The position numbers and the translations under genes are program-made. DNA of 64,000 nucleotides from positions 1-64,000 of the forward strand of contig NZ_VFIL01000006.1 of the NCBI RefSeq assembly GCF_007858285.1, read 5' to 3'. Origin of the DNA: Pseudomonas brenneri. GTDB taxonomy: Bacteria > Pseudomonadota > Gammaproteobacteria > Pseudomonadales > Pseudomonadaceae. Below are positions 32,003 through 40,463 of this stretch, in pieces (position 1 is the stretch's first letter; the number at the start of each line of letters is the position of its first letter). The notes under the pieces are model-generated. The model ran no database searches. It had not been told where the DNA came from and saw only the letters and a program-made list of their open reading frames with translations.

Positions 32003-32767
32003 CTACCCCACCAACCCCCGCATCATCAAAAACAACAACGAAGGCCCCAACAAACACCCCAGCGCCGTATAAAACGCCGCCGTCAGGCAACCATAAGGCA
32101 CCAGCTTCGGATCGGTCGCCGCCAACCCGCCCGCGACGCCGCTGGAAGTGCCCATCAGGCCGCCGAAGATCACCGCACTGCGCGGGCTGTTCAGGCCAAT
32201 CAGCGGCGCCACGAACGGGGTCATCACCATCACCAAAATGGCCTTGATCAACCCCGCCGCAATGGACAGCGCCATCACCTCGGAACTGGCGCCAATCGCC
32301 GCCCCGGTCACCGGCCCGACGATATAGGTCACGGCGCCAGCACCGATGGTAGTCAGGCTCACCGCATCGGTATAACCAAAGGCCATGGCCACTCCGACGC
32401 CCGCGATAAACGATGAGCCGACCCCGACAAACAGCGCCAGCACCCCCACATACCCCGCGCGCTTGAGCTCATCGACACTCACCCCAAACGCCGTGGCGAC
32501 GATGGCGAAGTCCCGCAGCATCGCCCCGCCCAGCAGACCAATGCCCGACAGCAGCGGGATATCCACCACGCCCTTGGACCCGCCGGTAAACGCACCCCCC
32601 ACATAGGACAGAACCAGGCCCAGCAGGATCGCGATAGCCGACCCATGCAAGCGGCCTTTGGTGAAGGTATCGCTGATCCAGTAGGACACCCACATGGTCA
32701 GACCGATCACCGCAAAACCACTGATCAGGCCGTAGCCGGTGATGACTTTCATCAAGGATTCGTACAT
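32003..32767 (-). CDS. madM: malonate transporter subunit MadM
   Basis: A 254-residue protein with about eight or nine membrane segments, the large subunit of the two-part MadLM malonate:Na+ symporter. Conserved features include GYGLISGFAVIGLTMWVSYW near the N-terminus and PLIGLNSPRSAVIFGGLMGTSSGVAGGLAATDPKLVPYG near 190-225 (quoted here in part only). AGGG lies 8 bases before the ATG I chose, 5 bases after madL. A GTG three codons earlier overlaps the madL stop as GTGA and is an alternative. It is the last gene of the malonate operon. Confidence 0.92.
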   Translation of the reverse strand: MYESLMKVITGYGLISGFAVIGLTMWVSYWISDTFTKGRLHGSAIAILLGLVLSYVGGAFTGGSKGVVDIPLLSGIGLLGGAMLRDFAIVATAFGVSVDELKRAGYVGVLALFVGVGSSFIAGVGVAMAFGYTDAVSLTTIGAGAVTYIVGPVTGAAIGASSEVMALSIAAGLIKAILVMVMTPFVAPLIGLNSPRSAVIFGGLMGTSSGVAGGLAATDPKLVPYGCLTAAFYTALGCLLGPSLLFLMMRGLVG

Positions 32768-32772
32768 CGCGC

Positions 32773-33165
32773 TCACCCTGCCGACTTGGTGGTGACGACC
32801 GCATCCGGCTCACGGTTGCCGATGCGGACCAACACCGGTACCAGGGCAAATGCCACCACCACCGCGCAGGTGCCGGCGAGGATTGCCATGGGACCACCGC
32901 TGATCGCGCCATAGACGTTTTGCTGGGCCGCCATGGCCACCACAATCGGGATATACACCGCCGCCCAGAAGCTCACGCCCTGCTCCGACTTGCCAGTAAA
33001 CAGGCCACGCTTGCCCAGGTAACTGCCCAGGCCGATCAGCAGCAACATCGCGATCCCCACCCCGCCGACGTTGGCCGGGATGCCCATCCATTTGCCCAAC
33101 AGCTCGCCGATAAACAGGCCCGCCAGGGTACACAGCGCCAGAAACGCCACACCGTAGATAATCAT
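32773..33165 (-). CDS. madL: malonate transporter subunit MadL
   Basis: A 130-residue small membrane subunit of the MadLM malonate transporter, with four hydrophobic segments. The N-terminus MIIYGVAFLALCTLAGLF and the region GELLGKWMGIPANVGGVGIAM match MadL. AGGACA lies before the ATG at 33165; 21 open codons further upstream are not family-like. It lies 66 bases after mdcH in the same transcript and would import the substrate of the decarboxylase. Confidence 0.92.
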   Translation of the reverse strand: MIIYGVAFLALCTLAGLFIGELLGKWMGIPANVGGVGIAMLLLIGLGSYLGKRGLFTGKSEQGVSFWAAVYIPIVVAMAAQQNVYGAISGGPMAILAGTCAVVVAFALVPVLVRIGNREPDAVVTTKSAG

Positions 33166-33231
33166 GCTGGTTGTCCTCTTGATGCTTGATCGAAATTGTT
33201 GTTTTTGTGCTTCGAAAGCCAAGGTCATGCT

Positions 33232-34137
33232 TTATCGGTGACGGCGGCCCTCCTGTTCCAGCAGGGCCTGCAAGGTGTCCAAGCGGGCACCGTCGAAGGC
33301 AATCACGGTGCCTTGTTCAAATACCCGCCGCGCAAGGCCGGTGAGTACCGCGCCGGGAGGCAGTTCGATTTGCAGGCGCACGCCGCGCTCATAGGCGCTT
33401 TGCACAGTGCCGCGCCAATCGACGATGCGGCACATGTTGAAGGCCAGGTCATCGCGCAGTTGTTCAACATCACGGATTGGCCGCGCACGGGTGCTGCTCA
33501 GGTAGGTGATGGTCGGTGCCTTGAGCGTGACCTTGGCGAAGGCTTCGGCCAGTGTTTGCGCAGGCACCTCCAGCAGCGCGCAATGGGACGGCACGCTGAC
33601 GGCCAGCCGCTTGGCCACGCCCTGGCCTTTGATACGGTCGGCGACCTTCTGCATGGCCGCATCACTGCCGGCGATCACGCTCTGGTTGTCGGCGTTGATA
33701 TTGGCCAGGTACACCGGTGAATCAGGGCTATGGATCTCGGCCAGCACGCTTTCGACGGTGGATAACTCCAGGCCGATCAGCGCGGTCATGCCGTAACCCT
33801 GTGGATAAGCCTGCTGCATCAGTTCACCGCGCAGGCTGACCAGCCTGAGTGCATCGGCAAACGCCAGGGCGCCGGCGATCACGGCCGCCGGGTAAGCGCC
33901 GATGGACAGGCCCGCCACGTAGTCCGGCGTGTGTTGCAACTGACGGGCATGAGCCACGCCGGCGATCAGCAGGCACAGTTGCACTGCGCGGGTACTGGCC
34001 AGGGCCTGCGCCGAATCGAGCTGGCGCACATCGTGCGCCAAGGCATCGCTGGCTTCGTCGAGGACGCTGGCGGGTAATTGCTGGAGCATGCCCGGGCGCT
34101 GGGCGCCCTGCCCCGGGAATACCAAAAGGCTGCTCAT
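33232..34137 (-). CDS. mdcH: malonate decarboxylase epsilon subunit (malonyl-CoA:ACP transferase)
   Basis: Loads the malonate decarboxylase carrier protein with malonyl from malonyl-CoA as the starting step. The 301-residue protein has an FabD-like fold: LVFPGQGAQRPGM at the N-terminus, the nucleophile serine in GLSIGAYPAA near residue 90, and the histidine of SVPSHCALL near 195. Its ATG overlaps the mdcG stop in ATGA, indicating coupled translation. The nucleophile elbow is GLSIG rather than the commoner GHSxG. Confidence 0.93.
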   Translation of the reverse strand: MSSLLVFPGQGAQRPGMLQQLPASVLDEASDALAHDVRQLDSAQALASTRAVQLCLLIAGVAHARQLQHTPDYVAGLSIGAYPAAVIAGALAFADALRLVSLRGELMQQAYPQGYGMTALIGLELSTVESVLAEIHSPDSPVYLANINADNQSVIAGSDAAMQKVADRIKGQGVAKRLAVSVPSHCALLEVPAQTLAEAFAKVTLKAPTITYLSSTRARPIRDVEQLRDDLAFNMCRIVDWRGTVQSAYERGVRLQIELPPGAVLTGLARRVFEQGTVIAFDGARLDTLQALLEQEGRRHR

Positions 34138-34730
34138 GCCACCGCCTGCCATGGATCGACGACCAGGTGCGCGCCGCTGGCATTTTTCAACAGAACCCGC
34201 TGCGATGGGCCGGCCCATTCCCGCAAGGCCACCGCGCCATACGGCGTTTGCAGTTGCAGATCCACGGCACACGGCGCCGTGTCCAGAATCGCCAGCAGAT
34301 CTTCGGCATCGCCCCGTCCAAGACGCTCGGGGGTGCGCAGCAGTAAATCCAGATCACTCTGGGCATGCAGCGCTTCAATACCCGTAGCCAACTCGAAACC
34401 CGCACTGCCAGTGACGCCCCAGATCTCCTTCGCCAGCACCGTCCGCAGCTGCGCAAGTGCCCGCAGCGCCGGCAGATTGCGGGGCGAGATCACGTCGCAC
34501 AGTGCCTCGGGCACCACCCGCCGCCGCACTGCCGCAAGCGGCATCACGGCGGCAAAGCGCTGCTCACGCAAACGCCCGCGCACACCCACCGCCACATGGC
34601 CCGGTTCAGCCTGCGCCCGGCGTACCACCACCGGGTGTCCCGCGCCGATCACGTCCAGCACCCAGGCCGGTGCGTCAGCAGGCAAATGCCCCGGGGTCAT
34701 GCCCCAAAGCAAGTCGTGAGCGTTCACCAT
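34134..34730 (-). CDS. mdcG: phosphoribosyl-dephospho-CoA transferase
   Basis: Attaches the 2'-(5''-triphosphoribosyl)-3'-dephospho-CoA prosthetic group to the serine of MdcC. The 198-residue protein has a nucleotidyltransferase core GSAGFELATG ... SDLDLLLRTP (Asp pair near residues 120-124). It overlaps the end of mdcE by 7 bases and is overlapped by mdcH in turn. The start giving MVNAHDLLWGM matches the family. Confidence 0.92.
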   Translation of the reverse strand: MVNAHDLLWGMTPGHLPADAPAWVLDVIGAGHPVVVRRAQAEPGHVAVGVRGRLREQRFAAVMPLAAVRRRVVPEALCDVISPRNLPALRALAQLRTVLAKEIWGVTGSAGFELATGIEALHAQSDLDLLLRTPERLGRGDAEDLLAILDTAPCAVDLQLQTPYGAVALREWAGPSQRVLLKNASGAHLVVDPWQAVA

Positions 34731-35503
34731 TGCTCCCGCAGCAGCTCGCGTACATGGCTGGACGCCGCACGGTTGACGGCGCCCAGGCGCCCCCGCAAAT
34801 CCCGCACGCCGCTGTTCTGTATGTCCTTGATCGCCTGCACCAGGCAATCGCTGACCCGCGCCAGGTCGTCGGCAGTCGGTTGTTCAATCTGGCTGACGGT
34901 CAGGGTCTCCCACAACAAACCAAGGCTGGCGTAGCTGTCGATGTCGTAGGCCATGGGCGGCACGCTGGCGGCCAGGGCTTCCAGTTCTTCGACGCTGCGC
35001 AAGGTCACCCGCGCCGCCGAGGCCTTGCCCATGGCGTGCACCATCACCCCAGGATCGCGCAGGGCAATCAGGCGATTGGCTTGGTAGCCATGGGCAAGAA
35101 ACGCACCGGACATAGCCTTGCCCACCAGCAATGCGATCACCGGATGCCCGGCCAGACGGGCGCGGGCGTAACTGTCTGCTGCGCCAGCCAAGGCTTGATG
35201 AATGCCCAGCGCTTCTTCGCGACGGCCATAGGCCTGGCTCGGCACATCAACGATGGCAATGATCGGCCGTTGATCGCCGCTGGCGATGGCTTCATCCACC
35301 GCCTTGGCCAAGCCCCAGCCTTCCAGCAAACCCACCTCACCCTGGCGTGCGCGGGGGAAGCGGTTGGCGGCATCCGGCACCACCGCGATAAACCGTACGG
35401 CCTGCTCGCCGAGCACGCCATCCGCCACTTTCAACGACGCCGGCAAACCCGCCACCGGCGCTGCGCCAGCGCTCAATGCATTGAACCACTGCAAACCGCT
35501 CAT
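34724..35503 (-). CDS. mdcE: malonate decarboxylase gamma subunit
   Basis: With MdcD, forms the carboxy-lyase that releases CO2 from malonyl-S-MdcC, leaving acetyl-S-MdcC; no biotin is needed. The 259-residue protein is a crotonase-like carboxyltransferase subunit with IAIVDVPSQAYGRREE near residue 85 and AGHPVIALLVGKAMSGAF near 115. Its ATG overlaps the mdcD stop as ATGA. Confidence 0.93.
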   Translation of the reverse strand: MSGLQWFNALSAGAAPVAGLPASLKVADGVLGEQAVRFIAVVPDAANRFPRARQGEVGLLEGWGLAKAVDEAIASGDQRPIIAIVDVPSQAYGRREEALGIHQALAGAADSYARARLAGHPVIALLVGKAMSGAFLAHGYQANRLIALRDPGVMVHAMGKASAARVTLRSVEELEALAASVPPMAYDIDSYASLGLLWETLTVSQIEQPTADDLARVSDCLVQAIKDIQNSGVRDLRGRLGAVNRAASSHVRELLREQW

Positions 35504-36342
35504 GAGCGTTCTCCCTGATACAGGTCACGAACCGTGGCCGGCTCAATCTGCGGTGCGGCGTCCAGTTCAGCCAGGCGCGCCAGGTAATAGTCGGCCTGGC
35601 GACTGCGTTGAGTGGCCGGCAAACCTTGCTGCAACAGTTCACTGATCTGCTGGCGGATCTGCGCCACGTCGTCCGCCACATAGCGGTCGGCCAGGCCGCT
35701 GTTGAAGCGCTGCTCGCCGCCGGTCAGGCTCCAGATAAAGGGCCGGTCGCGGGAGTCGTACTCTTCAAGGCCGGCTTCCTGCTCGATCACCTGCGGGCCG
35801 TTCAGGCCCAGGCGGGCTTCGCGGGTCACCAGCAGGTAGCTGCACAGGCCGGCGGCGATGGACATGCCGCCAAAACAACCGACACTCCCAGCCACCACGC
35901 CGATCACCGGCTGGTACTGGCGCAGGTCGACAATCGCGGCGTGAATATCGGCAATCGCCGCCAGCCCGAGGTTGGCTTCCTGCAAGCGCACGCCACCGGT
36001 TTCCAGCAGCAGCACGGCGCGGGTGGGAATGCCATTGCGGTTGTCCTCGGCGGCCAGCTCCAGGGCGCCGGCGATTTTCGCGCCGCCCACTTCACCGAGG
36101 CTGCCACCCTGGAAGTTGCCTTCGATGGCGGCGATCACCACGGGTAAACCGTCGAGGGTGCCCTTGGCGATCACCACCCCATCGTCGGCTTGCGGGACCA
36201 CGCCCTGGCGACTCAGCCAAGGCGACATCACGCGCTGGAACGGGTCGATCAGTTCCCGGTAGCTGCCGGCATCCAGCAACGCCTTGGCCCGCTGACGGGC
36301 GCCGAGCTCGACGAAGCTGTGTCGGTTGAGTAAGTCAGTCAT
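35500..36342 (-). CDS. mdcD: malonate decarboxylase beta subunit
   Basis: A carboxyltransferase-like subunit partnering MdcE in decarboxylation of malonyl-S-carrier protein. The 280-residue protein shows AAIEGNFQGGSLGEVGG near residue 68, LLLETGGVRLQEA near 108 and GVVAGSVGCFGGMSIAAG near 145 (oxyanion-hole regions), with GLNGPQVIEQEAG near 175. The first eight bases overlap the end of mdcC (ATGACTGA), so translation is likely coupled. Confidence 0.94.
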   Translation of the reverse strand: MTDLLNRHSFVELGARQRAKALLDAGSYRELIDPFQRVMSPWLSRQGVVPQADDGVVIAKGTLDGLPVVIAAIEGNFQGGSLGEVGGAKIAGALELAAEDNRNGIPTRAVLLLETGGVRLQEANLGLAAIADIHAAIVDLRQYQPVIGVVAGSVGCFGGMSIAAGLCSYLLVTREARLGLNGPQVIEQEAGLEEYDSRDRPFIWSLTGGEQRFNSGLADRYVADDVAQIRQQISELLQQGLPATQRSRQADYYLARLAELDAAPQIEPATVRDLYQGERS

Positions 36343-36634
36343 GGCCAAGCTCCTCGAAACCTTGCTCCAGACGCAAGCGCACCACGCCGGGGGTGGCGCC
36401 AAAATCGTGGATCTGAATGTTCAAGGCCGGCGGTGTCTGTTCCTGGAAAAGCCGCTGGAACAGGTGTTGCCAGCGTTGCTCGGCGCCGTTGACCGAGGTT
36501 TGCACCTGGATGTTCAAGGTGCCCGCAGTGCCCGGTTCCAACAGCACTTCAAGGTCGCCGGAACCGACGCAACCCACCAGCGCACGGCCTTTGGGCGGCT
36601 GCCCGGCAGGGAATTCAAAAGATAGGGTTTCCAT
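36335..36634 (-). CDS. mdcC: malonate decarboxylase acyl carrier protein (delta subunit)
   Basis: A 99-residue carrier that holds malonyl or acetyl on a dephospho-CoA-derived arm. The attachment serine is Ser25 in CVGSGDLEVLL, the position known for the Klebsiella protein. It overlaps mdcB by one base (TGATG) and mdcD by eight. It is not related in sequence to fatty-acid ACP; the prosthetic group is made by MdcB and attached by MdcG, both encoded here. Confidence 0.93.
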   Translation of the reverse strand: METLSFEFPAGQPPKGRALVGCVGSGDLEVLLEPGTAGTLNIQVQTSVNGAEQRWQHLFQRLFQEQTPPALNIQIHDFGATPGVVRLRLEQGFEELGHD

Positions 36635-37491
36635 CAAAACGCTCCGTCGCAAGACTCGATGCGGTCGATAAACAGGCAGGCGGCCAACAGGTCGGCGGCG
36701 CCACCGGGGGAAGCATTCAGGGCCAGTAGCTGTTGGTCCAGTTCGTTGAGCCGGCGACGCCCGCCCAGGCTGGCGCTGCCGCCTGCATCGAGCACGGCCT
36801 GGGCGCCCTGCTGCATGGCTTGCAGGCCTTCGGTGCCGGCACGGTAGAGCACGCAGGTGTCGGCCAGTTGGGTCATGATCGCCAGCAGCGCATCGAGCCG
36901 AGCGTTCTGCTCGCCCTGTTGTTGCACGCGGCTTGCGTGCAGTTGCGGCAGGCCACGTTGCAGCACCGCAGGGAAGCCCAATTGCGCTTCTTCCCGGGCG
37001 CCGCGCACGCCGTAGCGTTGGGCGACTTGCACGCCATGGCTCAACGGTTGCGGCGCATAGCGGTCATTGAGCAGGGCCAGGCGCGCGGCGCGCAGGCTCA
37101 GGGCGCTGGCGTTGCGGGACGTGGGGTCCAACGCGACGGCAGCCACCAGCAGGCCGAGGGCCCAGATCGCGCCACGATGGGTGTTCACGCCTTGTGTGGT
37201 GGTGAGCATCGCTTGCTCACCTTCGCGCCCGATACGACCGAGGGCTTCGCGCAGCGGCAAGCCGATTTCACCCAGCTCAATCGCCGCCTCGGCCATTTCC
37301 TTGAACGCCGGCCACAAGGACAGCGCCGAGGCATGCATCAAGCCCAGGTGCAGATCGTTGTGGGCGCCGTTGCCGCGCCGATCCACCAATGCCGGTTTGG
37401 GCGACAAGTCGGCTTCGTCGATCAGCGCGTCGACCGCCAGGTCCGCCAGTTGTTCGGCCAGGGTCAGTGTGTGCAGTTTGAGTGCGTGCAT
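36634..37491 (-). CDS. mdcB: triphosphoribosyl-dephospho-CoA synthase
   Basis: Makes the prosthetic group precursor of MdcC from ATP and dephospho-CoA. The 285-residue CitG-family protein has the signatures [18 protein letters not shown] near residue 30-47 and [17 protein letters not shown] near 97-113. Its ATG directly follows the mdcA TAA. Placement of the synthase second in the operon is the arrangement I recall from P. aeruginosa. Confidence 0.93.
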   Translation of the reverse strand: MHALKLHTLTLAEQLADLAVDALIDEADLSPKPALVDRRGNGAHNDLHLGLMHASALSLWPAFKEMAEAAIELGEIGLPLREALGRIGREGEQAMLTTTQGVNTHRGAIWALGLLVAAVALDPTSRNASALSLRAARLALLNDRYAPQPLSHGVQVAQRYGVRGAREEAQLGFPAVLQRGLPQLHASRVQQQGEQNARLDALLAIMTQLADTCVLYRAGTEGLQAMQQGAQAVLDAGGSASLGGRRRLNELDQQLLALNASPGGAADLLAACLFIDRIESCDGAF

Positions 37492-39162
37492 TTACCAGCT
37501 CCTGAACTTGGCGGGCGGGTTGTACAGGCCGCCGGACCAATCCACCAGGTCGGCCACGCTTTTGGCCGCCAGCAGTTCGCGGGTGGCGTCGGTGCGGCGG
37601 ATGCCGAGGTCTTCGGGCAAGGCAATCAAGCCTTCGCGGCGCATGCGCGCAGTGTCCTTGGGGTTATGGCGCAAGCCGATGGCCGTGACTCCGGCGACGG
37701 CGGCGATCATCGCCTGGCGCTCTTCCAGGGAGCGCGCCTTGTACAGGTAGGCGATACCTTCTTCGGTGAGCAGGTGGGTCACGTCGTCGCCGTAAATCAT
37801 GATCGGCGCCAGCGGCATGCCGCTTTTGCGCGCCACTTCCACCGCGTCGAGGGTTTCGACGAAGGTGGGTTTGCCGCCCTCCTGGAAGGTCTCGACCATT
37901 TGCACGACGAGTTTTTTGCCGCGCTCCAGCAGGGCTTCTGGGGCATCGCCGTGGCGCATGTCGAGCCAGGCCGGGGTGCCGTGGCGGCGCCCGCGCGGGT
38001 CGTGCCCCATATTCGGCGCACCACCAAACCCGGCCAGGCGACCACGGGTCACGGTGGAGGAATGCCCATCGCCATCGACCTGCAAGGTGGCGCCGATAAA
38101 CAGATCCACCGCGTATTGGCCGGCCAGTTGGCAGAACATCCGGTTGGAGCGCAGCGAGCCGTCGCGACCGGTGAAGAACACATCCGGCCGCGCGGCGATG
38201 TAGTGTTCCATGCCCAGTTCGGTGCCGAAGCAATGCACGCTCTCGACCCAGCCGCTTTCGATGGCGGGGATCAGCGTCGGGTGCGGGTTGAGGGTCCAGT
38301 TGCGGCAGATCTTGCCTTTGAGGCCCAGGGATTCGCCGTAGGTCGGCAGGATCAATTCAATCGCCGCGGTGTTAAAGCCGATGCCGTGGTTCAGCGACTG
38401 AACGTTGTGTTTCTCATAGATGCCACGGATCGCCATCATCGCCATCAACACATGCACCGGCTTGATGTGGCGCGGGTCGCGGGTGAACAGCGGTTCGATG
38501 TAGAACGGCTTGTCGGCCACCACCACAAAATCCACCCAGCTCGCCGGAATGTCCACCCGGGGCAAGTCGCTGACGTCATCCACCAACTGGTTGACCTGGA
38601 CGATGACGATGCCATCGCTGAAGGCCGCCGGCTCGATCAGCGCCGGGGTGTCTTCGGTGCTGGGGCCGGTGTAGATGTTGCCGGCGCGGTCGGCCATGAA
38701 GCCGGCAGACAGCACCACGTTGGGGATCAGGTCCACCACCAGCCGTGCATAGAGTTCGATGTAGGTGTGAATCGCACCGACTTCCAGCAGACCGTCTTCG
38801 AGCAACTGGCTGATGCGCAGGGATTGGGTGCCGGCGAACGAAAAGTCGAGCTTGCGCGCGATGCCCTTTTCAAACAGATCCAGGTGCTCGGAGCGCCCGA
38901 CGCTGGGCATGATCATGTGCAAGTCATGGAGCACGGCCGGGTCGGCCTTGGCCAGGGAGCGCGAGAGAAAGTCGGCCTGCTTCTGGTTGTTGCCTTCCAG
39001 CACCACCCGGTCGCCGGGCAGGATCAGGGCTTCAAGGGCCTCGACAATGCGCTCGGTGGGCAACACCACGCCATCAGTCAGGGAGGCCACCCGCGCCAGG
39101 CGCCGCTGTTTCTCATCGCGTCGCCGCGTCCAGCGCGAGTCGGGGGTTATTGTTGTTGTCAT
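37492..39162 (-). CDS. mdcA: malonate decarboxylase alpha subunit (acetyl-S-ACP:malonate transferase)
   Basis: Swaps acetyl for malonyl on MdcC, starting each catalytic round. The 556-residue length fits MdcA. Visible regions include GDRVVLEGNNQKQADFLSR near residue 50, MPSVGRSEHLDLFE near 88, VNQLVDDVSDLPRVDIPASWVD near 190 (quoted in fragments of the family) and AFGGAPNMGHDPRGRRHGTP near 350. GGAG lies 7 bases before the ATG. It heads mdcABCDEGH-madLM, a complete soluble malonate decarboxylase with its importer. Confidence 0.96.
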   Translation of the reverse strand: MTTTITPDSRWTRRRDEKQRRLARVASLTDGVVLPTERIVEALEALILPGDRVVLEGNNQKQADFLSRSLAKADPAVLHDLHMIMPSVGRSEHLDLFEKGIARKLDFSFAGTQSLRISQLLEDGLLEVGAIHTYIELYARLVVDLIPNVVLSAGFMADRAGNIYTGPSTEDTPALIEPAAFSDGIVIVQVNQLVDDVSDLPRVDIPASWVDFVVVADKPFYIEPLFTRDPRHIKPVHVLMAMMAIRGIYEKHNVQSLNHGIGFNTAAIELILPTYGESLGLKGKICRNWTLNPHPTLIPAIESGWVESVHCFGTELGMEHYIAARPDVFFTGRDGSLRSNRMFCQLAGQYAVDLFIGATLQVDGDGHSSTVTRGRLAGFGGAPNMGHDPRGRRHGTPAWLDMRHGDAPEALLERGKKLVVQMVETFQEGGKPTFVETLDAVEVARKSGMPLAPIMIYGDDVTHLLTEEGIAYLYKARSLEERQAMIAAVAGVTAIGLRHNPKDTARMRREGLIALPEDLGIRRTDATRELLAAKSVADLVDWSGGLYNPPAKFRSW

Positions 39163-39242
39163 GATCGCTCCACGGGTTCGCTGTCGTGGGGCTCACCATA
39201 GGAGTGAATGAGGGGGGGTATCAATCAAGCTCGGCGGCGAAC

Positions 39243-39261
39243 CGTTACGGTTGGAGTAACG
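39243..39261. promoter_or_regulatory. possible MdcR (LysR-type) binding site
   Basis: CGTTAC-GGTTGGA-GTAACG is an inverted repeat containing T-N11-A, the generic LysR box, about 80 bases upstream of mdcA. It is a reasonable recognition site for MdcR, but it is assigned by position and shape only. Confidence 0.4.
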
Positions 39262-39270
39262 ATCCCCCCC

Positions 39271-39370
39271 TGTAGGAGCGAGCTTGCTCGCGAAAACCGT
39301 CAACGATAATGCAGCGCTATCAGGTAACGCGCGGCGCCTATTCGTCCTTCGCGAGCAAGCTCGCTCCTAC
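39271..39370. repeat. REP doublet (REPIN), GAGCGAGCTTGCTCGCG group
   Basis: TGTAGGAGCGAGCTTGCTCGCGAA and TTCGCGAGCAAGCTCGCTCCTAC face each other across about 50 bases. It ends three bases before the stop codon of the membrane protein gene and sits upstream of the mdcA promoter region. Confidence 0.93.
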
Positions 39371-39373
39371 CTC

Positions 39374-40090
39374 CTACAGCCATTCCATACGCTGGCGCCA
39401 CACGGTCCAGCCCATGGCTATGCCTGCCACGGTATGAAACCCCAGCACCGCCGCCAGGCTCCAGCTCACCAGCCCCCCAATCGCCTGCACATACACCGGC
39501 AGCAGAAACAGCAACAGCCCAAACAACAGACCCACGCCCCACTGCTCCCATTTCATTAACCGGCGCAGACGGGAGACGATCGCGCAGCCCAACACCGCGC
39601 CCAGGAACACCAGCAACAAGCCCGACACTGCATGCCCCGTCACCACAGGCCAACCGAAGAACCACAAGAGCAGGCAGAGCACAGACAAGGCGAGTGAGCA
39701 CATGAGGATAAACACGTACAGGTATTCAAAGCCCCTCAGGCCCCAGCCGCGGATGAAATTGCGGGTCTGTTCGATTTCGGCCTTGTTCGGCCCTTTCGAG
39801 ATAGCGACTGCAAGCAGGCCCGAGCCCAGGCCGCCCAGGGTCATGACTACAAAATTGGTCACGACCCCTTTGATTTCTTTACCCGTGGCGCTGAGCGTCA
39901 GCAGCTCCAGGTGCCGCAGAATCAACACTGCGCCTACGGACGTGATCCCAAACCCTACGAGCTTGCCGCGCCTGGTTGGGCATTTCATCGTCACGCTGGC
40001 GGTGATCACCAGCACCACAAACCACATGATTAAAGCGAAGGTAAACGGGTTGAGGTTATACAGCCGGGCAAATACGTCGAATAGCCACAT
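39374..40090 (-). CDS. hypothetical membrane protein with about seven segments
   Basis: I do not recognise this 238-residue protein. Hydrophobic stretches near residues 14-36, 47-68, 80-103, 121-148, 153-176, 186-208 and 210-230 suggest seven membrane passes. Between the third and fourth is a charged loop (KGPNKAEIEQTRNFIRGWG). No catalytic motif is visible. No strong ribosome binding site lies at the usual distance from the ATG. It stands between mdc and the RNA/toxin-antitoxin patch, so it may be part of the accessory segment. Confidence 0.6.
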   Translation of the reverse strand: MWLFDVFARLYNLNPFTFALIMWFVVLVITASVTMKCPTRRGKLVGFGITSVGAVLILRHLELLTLSATGKEIKGVVTNFVVMTLGGLGSGLLAVAISKGPNKAEIEQTRNFIRGWGLRGFEYLYVFILMCSLALSVLCLLLWFFGWPVVTGHAVSGLLLVFLGAVLGCAIVSRLRRLMKWEQWGVGLLFGLLLFLLPVYVQAIGGLVSWSLAAVLGFHTVAGIAMGWTVWRQRMEWL

Positions 40091-40161
40091 TGTGTTGTTG
40101 CTTCCACCGAAAGACTCCTTGGGTTATCGGCGGGCTTACGTAGGGCTTTACCCGAGCAGGC

Positions 40162-40205
40162 ATCAGTCCCAAAAAGGGAACGAACGGTCCTTTTCTGGGA
40201 CTGAT
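40162..40205. other. long imperfect hairpin after the DUF6124-type gene
   Basis: ATCAGTCCCAAAAAGGGA and TCCTTTTCTGGGACTGAT pair over 18 positions with two mismatches, around an 8-base loop. It lies directly downstream of the DUF6124-type gene on the minus strand and could protect or end that transcript, though no T tract follows. Confidence 0.55.
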
Positions 40206-40211
40206 CAAGTT

Positions 40212-40463
40212 TTACGCAGCGGCCGCAGGCGATATTTGCTCCAACGCACGCTCGACCAGCAGTTGGCCCAGTTCGGTCATTTGTTGGATCGCCAGCAGTA
40301 CGCCGCGCTGGGCGCCGTTCAACTCAAAGGCCAGACCGCAGGTCAGGGCGTTGAGGGACGCGAGGGTTTCGCTGGCGTTGACCAGCAGGGTTTCGGTGTT
40401 CTGGTGCGGGTTGACGGTGAAGAGATTGGATGAGGTAGGCGGGTTGGGGGTGGGTTTGATCAT
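40212..40463 (-). CDS. DUF6124-type small protein (Pseudomonas-specific)
   Basis: An 83-residue cytosolic protein starting MIKPTPNPP, a start typical of the short DUF6124 (formerly DUF3077-like) proteins that occur in many copies in pseudomonads. After a Pro/Asn-rich N-terminus, residues 27-80 form an amphipathic helical pair (ETLLVNASETLASLNALTCGLAFEL, given in part; QQMTELGQLLVERALEQI). Function is unknown. GGAG lies 9 bases before the ATG. The start overlaps the stop of the upstream leader ORF as ATGA, so its translation is probably coupled to the leader and controlled by the RNA module upstream. Confidence 0.72.
   Translation of the reverse strand: MIKPTPNPPTSSNLFTVNPHQNTETLLVNASETLASLNALTCGLAFELNGAQRGVLLAIQQMTELGQLLVERALEQISPAAAA

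Noticed and set aside
36733..39201. Very long open frame on the plus strand opposite mdcA/mdcB
   Set aside because: It lies entirely antisense to well-supported mdc genes, has no ribosome binding site, and its composition (His/Gln/Arg/Gly-rich) is what GC-biased antisense codons produce.
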